DNA from: Phenylobacterium sp.
GTDB lineage: Bacteria; Pseudomonadota; Alphaproteobacteria; Caulobacterales; Caulobacteraceae
Reading direction: 5' to 3'
Assembly: GCA_019264505.1 (NCBI GenBank)
Contig: JAHUZY010000169.1
Location: forward strand, 1-10,099
Length of the DNA: 10,099 nt
Shown: one piece after another, positions 1 through 6,319 of the stretch
How the letters are laid out: every line of letters starts with the position of its first letter
Numbering within the stretch: the first letter of the stretch is position 1
Position numbers and translations under genes: made by a program
The notes under the pieces: generated by a model
Database searches by the model: none
What the model was told of the DNA's origin: nothing
The model's input: the letters and a program-made list of their open reading frames with translations, nothing else

Positions 1-394
1 TCTCGGCGCCGTTGAGAACGATGACGGCGCTGGCCGAGCCGGACGCCACTCTCAGCCCGGTCTCGGCCGCCTCCAGCGGGCTGTCGGGGCTGGCCTCCAG
101 CACCTCACGGGCGGCCAGAACGCCGCCGCGCAGGGTGGCCGCCTCGGCGTCCAGCCGTGCGGCCAGGGCCTGGGCCTCGCCGGGCAGGACCGCGCCCAGC
201 TGGCCGGCCCGTGTCGGTTCGGCCTGGATGCGGGCCACAGCGAAGGCCGTATAGACCGCCATGAGCAGCAGGGTGGTGAGGATCGCCAGACGCGCAAAGG
301 CGAAGGTCGGCGGCGGCCGGGAGCCGGGACTCGTCTCCCCCCCGCGCTTCTGACCCTGGGTCCGAGCCGCGCCTCTGCCTCCGCGTCCGGCCAA
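1..394 (-). CDS. pleC: N-terminal part of a membrane sensor protein, probably histidine kinase PleC (partial)
   Basis: Only the first 131 codons are inside the window. Seen: a basic, glycine-rich start (MAGRGGRGAARTQGQKRGGE), one hydrophobic segment at about residues 31-54, then an Ala/Leu/Glu-rich stretch that looks like the start of an extracytoplasmic domain. The start is a TTG at 394. An in-frame stop lies 24 codons upstream, no ATG or GTG lies in between, and a strong ribosome site (AAGGGAG, 403-409) sits 8 bases before the TTG. Known: in Caulobacter, PleC is a polar kinase/phosphatase acting on DivK and PleD in the swarmer-to-stalked transition, and as I recall its gene lies beside pepN. 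The identity is inferred from this context, the topology and the promoter. The PAS and kinase domains are outside the window, so another membrane sensor remains possible. The reading frame itself is secure. Confidence 0.6.
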   Translation of the reverse strand, partial: MAGRGGRGAARTQGQKRGGETSPGSRPPPTFAFARLAILTTLLLMAVYTAFAVARIQAEPTRAGQLGAVLPGEAQALAARLDAEAATLRGGVLAAREVLEASPDSPLEAAETGLRVASGSASAVIVLNGAE

Positions 395-402
395 GCCCGC
401 CG

Positions 403-409
403 CTCCCTT
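403..409 (-). promoter_or_regulatory. Ribosome binding site that decides the TTG start
   Basis: The minus strand reads AAGGGAG, a near-perfect match to the 16S rRNA tail, followed by 8 bases and then TTG at 394-392. No other start codon in this frame fits, so this site supports a non-ATG start for the sensor gene. Confidence 0.65.
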
Positions 410-421
410 ACCCTCAAATCC

Positions 422-473
422 GAGTCACCCGCGAAGCAGAGTCTAGGCGGGCGGACTCGCCACGTCACGAGTC
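422..473. promoter_or_regulatory. Cluster of four GANTC (CcrM methylation) sites
   Basis: GAGTC occurs at 422-426, 439-443 and 469-473, and GACTC at 454-458. The spacings are 17, 15 and 15 bases. Reading the rest of the window by eye I found only about a dozen other GANTC sites in roughly 10 kb, so four in 52 bases is a marked excess. In Caulobacterales GANTC is the CcrM methylation target, and GcrA activates promoters carrying methylated GANTC between or near the -10 and -35 boxes. The site at 454-458 has exactly that position in the candidate promoter. Confidence 0.6.
440..468 (-). promoter_or_regulatory. Candidate housekeeping promoter of the sensor gene
   Basis: On the minus strand GTGACGT (468-462) is followed after 14 bases by CCTAGACT (447-440). 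This matches the Caulobacter sigma-73 pattern TTGACGS-N10-14-GCTANAWC with two mismatches in each box. Read as classical hexamers it is GTGACG, 17 bases, TAGACT. Transcription would start near 433, leaving a leader of about 40 bases before the TTG at 394. A GANTC site overlaps the -10 box, another lies between the boxes, and another touches the -35 box. Confidence 0.45.
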
Positions 474-500
474 ATACGGTCGCGTCTGCTGCGAACCTCC

Positions 501-513
501 GCCGCCTGGCGGC
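501..513 (-). other. Small hairpin directly after the pepN stop codon
   Basis: GCCGC and GCGGC form a 5-pair stem with a 3-base loop immediately next to the pepN stop codon. No run of T follows on the minus strand. It is too weak to call a terminator and may only stabilise the mRNA end or be chance in GC-rich DNA. Confidence 0.2.
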
Positions 514-3135
514 TCAGTCCTGCGCCAGGGCTCGGGAGGCCAGCTCGTAGACGTTCTTGGACAGGCCTTCGCGCCCGACAATCCGCTCCAGCTCGGCGCG
601 CATCAGGGCGCCCAGATCGGGGCGATAGCGCCGCCAGCCGCCCAGGGGCTCCAGCAGACGGGCCGCCGTCATCGGGTTGTAGCCGTCCACCGACAGGATC
701 TGGTCGGCCAGGAATCGGTAGCCCGCCCCGCTCTCATCGTGGAACCGCACCGGGTTGCCGGCGGCGAAGGTCCCGACCAGGGCCCGCAGGCGGTTGGGGT
801 TCTTGGCGTCAAAGGCCGGATGGGCGGTCAGGCCGAGCACTCGACCTAGGGCGCCCTCGTCCGGCGCCCGGGCCTGCAGGGCGAACCACTTGTCGATGAC
901 CAGGGGCTCGGACTTCCAGCGCTCGTAGAAGTCGGCCAGGGCCTTCTCGAACGGCTCGCCGCCGATCTGCATGAGGGCCGAGAGACCGCCCATGGCGTCG
1001 GTCATATTGCCGGCGGCCTCATAGTGGCCAAAGGCCCGCTCGGCGTTCTCCGCGTGCGGGTCCACCGAGAGGATCTCCAGGGCCATGTTGCGCAGGGCCC
1101 GGCGGCCAGCGCCGGCGGCGTCGGGGGAGAACTCTCCGAGGTCCTGCAGGCCGGTGTGCAGTCGCCCAAGCTCCTCGGCCAGATGGACCGCCAGGCGCCC
1201 GCGCAGGGCGTTGCGGGCCAGATGGATGGCGGCCGGATCGGCGGGCTGCTGGGCGAGCGCCAGCTCCGCCTCGCTGGGCAGGGAGAGCAGCAGCGCCTTG
1301 AAGGCCGGATCAGCCGCCTGGTCCGAAAGGGCCCGGCCGACGGCCTCGGCATAGCGTTCCTCGCCGACCTCATCGGGGGTCCCGGCGCTGCGGGCGAGCA
1401 TCAGGTCCCGGGCCAGGTCCTGGCCGGCCTCCCAGCGGTTGAACAGGTCCGGATCGGCGGCCAGCTGGACGTAGCGGTCCTTGGGCGCGGCGTCCGTGGT
1501 CAGCACCACCGGGGCCGAAAATCCGCGCAGGGCCGAGAGCACGGGCTCGCGATCCACGCCGGTCAGGGTGACGCTGGTCTTTGTGGCGTCCAGAACGACG
1601 ACGGTCTCGTCGACCGCCTGGCCGTCCCGTTCGAAGGCGAGCGTCCGGCCTTCCCCGTCCAGCAGGCCCAGGCGCACCGGAATCGGCAGGGGCTTCTTGG
1701 TCGGCTGGCCCGGCGTCGGCGGCGTGGTCTGGCTGAGCTCAAGCTTCAGGGTGCGGGCGGCGGCGTCATAACTGCGCCGGATGTCGACCCGCGGCGTCCC
1801 GGCCTGTTCGTACCAGTCGAAGAAGGTCGACAGGTCCTGGCCCGAGGCCTCGGCGAAGCACGCGATGAAGGCCTCCACCGTGGTGGCGTGGCCGTCCCAG
1901 CGGTCGAAATAGAGGTCCATGCCCTTCCGGAACGCCTCGGCCCCGATCAGGGTCTTGAGCATGCCGATGACCTCGGAGCCCTTCTCGTAGATGGTCGCGG
2001 TGTAGAAGTTGTCGATCTTCAGATAGCTCGACGGCCGGACAGGGTGGGCCAGCGGCCCCTGGTCCTCGGAGAACTGGCGGGCGCGCAGGGCCTTCACGTC
2101 CTTGATCCGCTGGACGGCGGCGCCGCGCATGTCGGCCGAGAAGCTCTGGTCGCGGAAGACGGTCAGGCCTTCCTTTAGACACAGCTGGAACCAGTCGCGA
2201 CAGGTGATGCGGTCGCCGGTCCAGTTGTGGAAATATTCGTGGGCGACGACGCTCTCGATCCGCTCATAGTCGAAGTCGGTGGCCGTCGCCTGGTCGGCCA
2301 GCAGGAGCGAGGAGTTGAAGATGTTCAGCCCCTTGTTCTCCATCGCCCCGAAATTGAAGTCCCGCACGGCGACGATCATGAACAGGTCGAGGTCGTATTC
2401 GCGGCCGAAGGCCTCTTCGTCCCATTTCATCGAGCGCTTCAGGGCGTCCATGGCGTAGACGGCGCGATCAGCCATGCCGGGATCGACATAGATGCGCAGG
2501 TCCACCTTGCGCCCGCTCATGGTGACGAGGCTGTCCTCCAGCACGTCGAGCTCGCCGGCCACCAGGGCGAACAGGTAACAGGGCTTGGGGAAGGGATCGT
2601 TCCAAACGGCGTAGTGACGGCCGTCCGACGTCTGGCCGGACTCCATCAGATTGCCGTTGGACAGCAGGCGGTGGAACGCCTTGTCGGCGGTCATCCGCAC
2701 GGTGAACTTCGACAGCACGTCGGGGCGGTCGGGATACCAGGTGATCTTGCGGAAGCCCTCGGCCTCGCACTGGGTGCAGAACCGGCCGCCCGACATATAG
2801 AGGCCGTCCAGCGAGGTGTTGGCCGCCGGGTCGATCTCGACCTCGGTCTCCAGCACGAAGGCGTCGGGGACCTGGGCGATGGTCAGATATTCGGCGTCGA
2901 TGACGTAGTCGTCCTTGGCCAGGACGCGGCCATCGATGGCGACCGAAATTGGGGTCAGCCGCTCGCCGTTCAGGACCAGGGGCTCGGCGTGGTCGCCGTT
3001 GCGGCGCAGGCTGAGCCTGGCCTTTACCCGGGTGGCGCTGGGCTTGAGGTCGAAGTCCAGATGGATCTCGTCCACCAGATAGGCCGGCGGGCGATAGTCG
3101 GACAGGCGGATCGGCTGGGGCGTTTCGGTGCGCAT
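514..3135 (-). CDS. pepN: Aminopeptidase N (M1 family zinc metallopeptidase)
   Basis: This is a cytoplasmic M1 aminopeptidase that removes N-terminal residues from peptides late in protein turnover. The product is 873 residues; E. coli PepN has 870. Seen: substrate motif GAMEN at 263-267, zinc motif HEYFH at 299-303, third zinc ligand Glu322 in LKEGLTVFRD, and catalytic Tyr383 in IYEKGSEV. All are offset by two from the E. coli residues (His297, His301, Glu320, Tyr381). The stretch CTQCEAEGFRKITWYPDRPD near 120-139 is also typical of the PepN branch. The start chosen is ATG 3135, giving MRTETPQPIRLSDYRPP. The frame stays open to 3309, but that extension is arginine-rich, unlike the family, and overlaps the upstream gene. 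It follows the unknown gene by 58 bases and may be co-transcribed with it. No damage is visible. Confidence 0.97.
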   Translation of the reverse strand: MRTETPQPIRLSDYRPPAYLVDEIHLDFDLKPSATRVKARLSLRRNGDHAEPLVLNGERLTPISVAIDGRVLAKDDYVIDAEYLTIAQVPDAFVLETEVEIDPAANTSLDGLYMSGGRFCTQCEAEGFRKITWYPDRPDVLSKFTVRMTADKAFHRLLSNGNLMESGQTSDGRHYAVWNDPFPKPCYLFALVAGELDVLEDSLVTMSGRKVDLRIYVDPGMADRAVYAMDALKRSMKWDEEAFGREYDLDLFMIVAVRDFNFGAMENKGLNIFNSSLLLADQATATDFDYERIESVVAHEYFHNWTGDRITCRDWFQLCLKEGLTVFRDQSFSADMRGAAVQRIKDVKALRARQFSEDQGPLAHPVRPSSYLKIDNFYTATIYEKGSEVIGMLKTLIGAEAFRKGMDLYFDRWDGHATTVEAFIACFAEASGQDLSTFFDWYEQAGTPRVDIRRSYDAAARTLKLELSQTTPPTPGQPTKKPLPIPVRLGLLDGEGRTLAFERDGQAVDETVVVLDATKTSVTLTGVDREPVLSALRGFSAPVVLTTDAAPKDRYVQLAADPDLFNRWEAGQDLARDLMLARSAGTPDEVGEERYAEAVGRALSDQAADPAFKALLLSLPSEAELALAQQPADPAAIHLARNALRGRLAVHLAEELGRLHTGLQDLGEFSPDAAGAGRRALRNMALEILSVDPHAENAERAFGHYEAAGNMTDAMGGLSALMQIGGEPFEKALADFYERWKSEPLVIDKWFALQARAPDEGALGRVLGLTAHPAFDAKNPNRLRALVGTFAAGNPVRFHDESGAGYRFLADQILSVDGYNPMTAARLLEPLGGWRRYRPDLGALMRAELERIVGREGLSKNVYELASRALAQD

Positions 3136-3156
3136 GTCACCGATGTAACCCCGCCA

Positions 3157-3178
3157 GCGGTCCCTCGCCAGGGGCCGC
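3157..3178 (-). other. Hairpin in the gap upstream of pepN
   Basis: Arms at 3157-3165 and 3170-3178 pair over 8 of 9 positions around a 4-base loop, between the stop of the unknown gene and the pepN start. No T-tract follows, so it is not a classical terminator. It could tune expression or mRNA processing between the two genes, but its effect is unknown. Confidence 0.25.
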
Positions 3179-3193
3179 AGGGCGGGAAGCGCC

Positions 3194-3766
3194 TCAGGCG
3201 GCGTCTTCTGCGACTTCCAGCGGCGCCTCGCCCGCCGCGGGAATCTGCTGCAGGAACCGGTCGACCTTGCGGGCTTCCTCGGCCAGGCGGCGGATCTCCG
3301 GCGGCGCATCGTCCGGGGCCTCGTCCACCAGGGCCGACAGGTGCCGGGCGATGGACAGGAGCCGGCGGGACGAGGTGATCAGCCGAGCCTGGAACTCGAT
3401 CTTCAGGGGATCGCGGTCGTACTCCGCGCCAGGCACCCGCCAGCCGCCCCAGTCATTGGCGTCGGTGACCACCACCGGATAGGTGCCGGGGTAGGGGTGA
3501 TGGGCGCAGTCGTCGGGCTGCTGCCACTTGTTGCGGGCCCGCAGGAGACGCCAGCTCGGCTCGTCGTCGTTCACGAGTTCGTGGCTCGATTGCTCGGCGC
3601 GCAGCTCATGGGCGTGGAAGTCGCGGCCCAGGCCGACGTCGTAGGTCACCCGCACGGGCTCATCGAATCCGCGGGCCCAGACGGGCACGATCTTCTCGAT
3701 CACCGCCCAGGCGCCGACGCTTTCGACCCACACCTTTTGATTACGTTGGAAGACAGCCTTGGCCAT
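3194..3766 (-). CDS. Conserved-looking protein of unknown function (190 residues)
   Basis: I do not recognise a characterised family. Seen: an N-terminal region of about 60 residues rich in beta-branched and aromatic residues (QKVWVESVGAWAVIEKIVPV, then a VRVTYDVG segment), resembling a small beta-barrel of SH3 or KOW type. A middle part rich in Trp, Pro and Asp follows (about 70-118), then a helical, charged C-terminal part (about 120-175) and an acidic tail. There is no signal peptide or membrane segment, so it is probably cytosolic. The start is ATG 3766, with GGTGGG a few bases upstream; an ATG ten codons earlier (3796) is possible. The frame runs open far into the opposite strand of the dehydrogenase gene, but that part is a shadow. 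It precedes pepN by 58 bases on the same strand and is divergent from the dehydrogenase pair. The fold suggestion is inference. Confidence 0.8.
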   Translation of the reverse strand: MAKAVFQRNQKVWVESVGAWAVIEKIVPVWARGFDEPVRVTYDVGLGRDFHAHELRAEQSSHELVNDDEPSWRLLRARNKWQQPDDCAHHPYPGTYPVVVTDANDWGGWRVPGAEYDRDPLKIEFQARLITSSRRLLSIARHLSALVDEAPDDAPPEIRRLAEEARKVDRFLQQIPAAGEAPLEVAEDAA

Positions 3767-3811
3767 ACGCACCCACCGATACTGATTTCCGCCCATAAGA
3801 CCCTGAAATCC

Positions 3812-3826
3812 TTGACGCGAGGTCAA
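3812..3826. promoter_or_regulatory. Inverted repeat TTGAC-N5-GTCAA in the divergent promoter region
   Basis: TTGAC (3812-3816) and GTCAA (3822-3826) form a perfect 5-5-5 inverted repeat. Each arm also reads as a -35-like box, TTGACG on the plus strand and TTGACC on the minus strand, facing the two divergent genes. I could not pair either with a convincing -10 at 16-18 bases. A GCTACGAT element at 3840-3847 is too far from the plus-strand box. It may be an operator, overlapping -35 boxes, or both. Confidence 0.35.
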
Positions 3827-3859
3827 TCTTTCCACGCCCGCTACGATGCGTATGGTGGG

Positions 3860-3894
3860 GTTTCCAGGGAAACGCAGACGCCGTGAACACGGCG
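3860..3894. promoter_or_regulatory. Two tandem perfect palindromes upstream of the dehydrogenase pair
   Basis: GTTTCC-AG-GGAAAC (3860-3873) and CGCCGTG-AA-CACGGCG (3879-3894) are both perfect inverted repeats with 2-base centres. The centres lie 20 bases apart, about two DNA turns. The second ends 13 bases before the ATG at 3908. The geometry suits a dimeric repressor such as a TetR-type regulator, common near acyl-CoA genes, but the half-sites differ and no regulator gene is in the window. They could instead fold in the mRNA leader and affect translation. Confidence 0.35.
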
Positions 3895-3907
3895 GGACAA
3901 GACGGGC

Positions 3908-5026
3908 ATGAATTTCGATTTTTCCGACGACCAGAAGTTTCTGAAGAACGAGGCGCGAAAGTTCCTCGAGGCCCAGTGCCCCACAAGCCGGGTGCGCAAG
4001 GTCCTGGACGAGGACGCGAAGTCCTTTGACGAGGATCTCTGGAAGGCGGTGGGCGAGCAGGGCTGGCTCGGCGCGGCCATTCCCGAACAGTATAACGGCC
4101 TGGGCCTTGGACGGCTGGAGCTGTGCGTGATCGCCGAGGAGCTCGGCCGGGCCGTGGCCCCGATCCCCTTCGCCTCCACGGTCTATTTCCTCGCAGAAGC
4201 CATCATGCTGGCCGGCTCTGAGGAGCAGAAGGCCTACCTCTTGCCGCGCATCGCCGCCGGTGAGGTGATCGGCGCCATGGCGGTCTCCGAAGGCCCGGGC
4301 GTCACCAGCGCCTCGACCCTGCAGGCCACGGTCGAGGGCGGCAAGCTCAACGGCGTCAAGCTGCCGGTGACCGACGGCGACATCGCCAATGTCGCCCTGG
4401 TGCTGGCCAAGGAGAACGGCAAGCCGGGCCTGTTCATCGCCGACCTCACCGACGCGTCCGTCACCCGCGACGCGCTCAAGACGCTGGACCCCACCCGCGA
4501 CGCCGCGCGCCTGACCTTCAAGGACGCGCCGGTCAGACGCCTGGGCGAGGCCGGTCAGGGCTTCGAGCTGCTGGAGCAGATCAACGACCGCGCCGCGGTC
4601 CTGCTGGCCTTCGAACAGTGCGGCGGCGCCGACCGCTGCCTCGAGATGGCCAAGTCCTACGCCCTGGAGCGCTACGCCTTCGGCCGGGTGATCGGCTCCT
4701 ACCAGGCCATCAAGCACAAGCTGGCCGACATCTATGTGAAGAACGAACTGGCCCGCTCCAACGCCTATTACGGCGCCTGGGCGCTCAACACCGATGCGCC
4801 TGAGCTGCCGGTGGCGGCCAGCGCCGCGCGGATCGCCGGCTCGGAGGCCTACTGGTTCGCCTCGAAAGAGAACATCCAGACCCATGGGGGCATCGGCTTC
4901 ACCTGGGAGATGGACTGCCATCTGCACTACCGGCGCTCGCGCCAACTTTCCCTCGTGGCGGGCGCGCCGCGGGTCTGGAAGGAACGGCTGGTCAGCCAGC
5001 TCGAACGTCGTAACGCCGCCGCCTGA
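3908..5026 (+). CDS. Acyl-CoA dehydrogenase-family protein, probable non-catalytic subunit
   Basis: This is an acyl-CoA dehydrogenase fold protein of 372 residues. Seen: the typical start MNFDFSDDQKFLKNEARKFL, a helical N-terminal domain (to about 120), a middle beta domain (about 121-215), and a C-terminal helical domain with ALERYAFGR (252-260) and QTHGGIGFTWEMD (324-336). Known: the catalytic base is Glu376 in medium-chain enzymes (YEGT motif) or Glu254 in isovaleryl-CoA dehydrogenase. Here the first position falls in LVAGAPRVWKER (349-360) without a Glu, and the second is Ala229 in INDRAAVLL. Both bases therefore seem absent. With the next gene 14 bases away, the likely role is the partner subunit of a heteromeric dehydrogenase, as in PimC/PimD-like pairs and mycobacterial steroid FadE pairs. 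The substrate is unknown. The ribosome site before ATG 3908 is weak. Confidence 0.92.
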   Translation: MNFDFSDDQKFLKNEARKFLEAQCPTSRVRKVLDEDAKSFDEDLWKAVGEQGWLGAAIPEQYNGLGLGRLELCVIAEELGRAVAPIPFASTVYFLAEAIMLAGSEEQKAYLLPRIAAGEVIGAMAVSEGPGVTSASTLQATVEGGKLNGVKLPVTDGDIANVALVLAKENGKPGLFIADLTDASVTRDALKTLDPTRDAARLTFKDAPVRRLGEAGQGFELLEQINDRAAVLLAFEQCGGADRCLEMAKSYALERYAFGRVIGSYQAIKHKLADIYVKNELARSNAYYGAWALNTDAPELPVAASAARIAGSEAYWFASKENIQTHGGIGFTWEMDCHLHYRRSRQLSLVAGAPRVWKERLVSQLERRNAAA

Positions 5027-5040
5027 AAGGGATCCTGATC

Positions 5041-6276
5041 ATGGACTTCAAAGACACCCCCGAAGAGGCCGCCTATCGCCAGCAGGTGCGCGAATGGCTC
5101 GCCGCCAATGCCCCCAAGAAGCGTGAGGGCGAACCCGATCCGCTGGGCGAATCCAGCGACGGCCTCGCCGCCTCCAAGGCCTGGCAGGCCAAGAAGGCCG
5201 CCGCCGGCTATGCCTGCATCACCTGGCCCAAGGAATGGGGCGGCCAGGGCGGCAATCCCATCCAGCAGGTGATCTTCGGTCAGGAAGAATCCGCCTTCCC
5301 GACTCCGGGCAACCCGTTCCAGATCGGCCTGGGCATGTGCGTGCCCACGGTGATGACCTTCGCCGACGAGGACACCAAGAAGCGCTTCGTCGGCCCCGCC
5401 ATCCGCGGCGAGGAGATCTGGTGCCAGCTGTTCTCCGAACCCTCGGGCGGCTCCGACGTGGCCGGCGCCCGCACCCGGGCCGAGCGTGCGCCGGACGGGT
5501 CTGGCGACTGGATCATCAACGGCCAGAAGGTGTGGACCACCGGGGCCCAGTTCTCCGACTTCGGCATCGTCATCTGCCGGACCAACCCGGACGCGCCCAA
5601 GCACAAGGGCATGACCATGTTCTGGATCGACATGAAGGATCCGGCCGTCGAGGTTCGGCCGATCCACCAGATGTCGGGCGGTTCGGGCTTCAACGAGGTC
5701 TTCTTCACCGACCTGCGGGTCAAGGACAGCCAGCGCCTCGGCGCCGTCGATGACGGCTGGCGGGTTTCGCTGGTCACCCTGATGAACGAGCGACTCGCGG
5801 TGGGCGGCGCCTCGGGCGCCGGCTGGAGCGCCTTCCTGGAGTCGGCCCGTCAGACCCCCGGTCTGGACGGCGGCGCGGCCATCAAGGATCAGGCCCTGCG
5901 GGAGAAGCTGGCGGACTGGTATGTCCAGGCCGAGGGGCTCAAGCACACCCGCAACCGGACCATGACCGCGCTCTCCAAGGGTGAGACCCCTGGGCCGGAA
6001 AGCTCCATCGGCAAGATCATCTCGGCCGTGCAGATGCAGGAACTGGCCAATTCGGCCGTCGAGATGCTGGACCAGTACGGGATCATCAACGACCCGTCGC
6101 TGGCGCCTCTACGCGGCGCCTTCCAGGCCTCGCTGATGTCGGCGCCGGGCATGCGGATCGCCGGCGGCACCGACGAGATCCTGCGCAACATTATCGCCGA
6201 GCGCGTGCTCGGCCTGCCCGGCGACATCCGGGTCGACAAGGATGTGGCGTTCAAGGACCTGCCGACCGGGCGCTAA
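5041..6276 (+). CDS. Acyl-CoA dehydrogenase, probable catalytic subunit
   Basis: This FAD-dependent acyl-CoA dehydrogenase (411 residues) would introduce an alpha-beta double bond into an acyl-CoA and pass electrons to ETF. Seen: QLFSEPSGGSDVAG (129-142), the flavin/substrate loop; INGQKVWTT (159-167) and the middle beta domain; MNERLAVGG (248-256); and IAGGTDEILRNIIAERVLGLP (373-393 region). Glu250 aligns with Glu254 of isovaleryl-CoA dehydrogenase (ERLVLAGG), while the medium-chain base position in the IAGGT motif is Gly. The base therefore probably sits at the isovaleryl-type site. An AAAGGG ribosome site lies 9 bases before ATG 5041. The 14-base gap to the previous gene indicates one operon and probably one enzyme. 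The substrate cannot be read from sequence; pimeloyl-, branched or ring-derived acyl-CoAs are candidates by analogy. Confidence 0.95.
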   Translation: MDFKDTPEEAAYRQQVREWLAANAPKKREGEPDPLGESSDGLAASKAWQAKKAAAGYACITWPKEWGGQGGNPIQQVIFGQEESAFPTPGNPFQIGLGMCVPTVMTFADEDTKKRFVGPAIRGEEIWCQLFSEPSGGSDVAGARTRAERAPDGSGDWIINGQKVWTTGAQFSDFGIVICRTNPDAPKHKGMTMFWIDMKDPAVEVRPIHQMSGGSGFNEVFFTDLRVKDSQRLGAVDDGWRVSLVTLMNERLAVGGASGAGWSAFLESARQTPGLDGGAAIKDQALREKLADWYVQAEGLKHTRNRTMTALSKGETPGPESSIGKIISAVQMQELANSAVEMLDQYGIINDPSLAPLRGAFQASLMSAPGMRIAGGTDEILRNIIAERVLGLPGDIRVDKDVAFKDLPTGR

Positions 6277-6280
6277 ACGA

Positions 6281-6317
6281 CGAAGGGCGGGGCCGCCGTG
6301 CGGTCCCGCCACCTTCG
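6281..6317. terminator. Bidirectional terminator hairpin between convergent genes
   Basis: CGAAGGGCGGGGCCGC (6281-6296) pairs with GCGGTCCCGCCACCTTCG (6300-6317) around a short loop, with two bulged bases and one G-T pair. It begins 4 bases after the dehydrogenase stop codon and ends 2 bases before the stop codon of the glycosyltransferase on the other strand. T-runs are short (TT on the plus side, TTT on the minus side). Its position and strength fit a shared terminator for both transcripts. Confidence 0.7.
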
Positions 6318-6319
6318 GT

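Noticed and set aside
52..468. A 138-residue minus-strand open frame beginning upstream of the sensor gene
   Set aside because: It is arginine/proline-rich with no recognisable motif. The minus-strand frame starting at TTG 394 has a membrane segment, balanced composition and a strong ribosome site, so it is the real one.
501..513. Terminator after pepN
   Set aside because: Five base pairs with no following T-tract is too weak. Read-through from pepN into the sensor gene cannot be excluded.
3136..3309. 58-codon N-terminal extension of pepN
   Set aside because: The extension is arginine-rich, overlaps the upstream gene and is absent from the family. The ATG at 3135 gives the family length and motif numbering.
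1024..3378. Two long plus-strand frames (1024-2178 and 2227-3378) opposite pepN
   Set aside because: They show no domain motifs and are antisense to conserved PepN motifs, so they are shadows.
3767..4945. Minus-strand extension of the unknown gene's frame over the dehydrogenase gene
   Set aside because: It is antisense to clearly conserved dehydrogenase sequence and is a by-product of GC-rich codon use. The real protein begins at MAKAVFQRNQ.
4927..5946. 339-residue minus-strand frame opposite the second dehydrogenase
   Set aside because: Antisense to conserved dehydrogenase motifs, low-complexity composition, no ribosome site worth noting.
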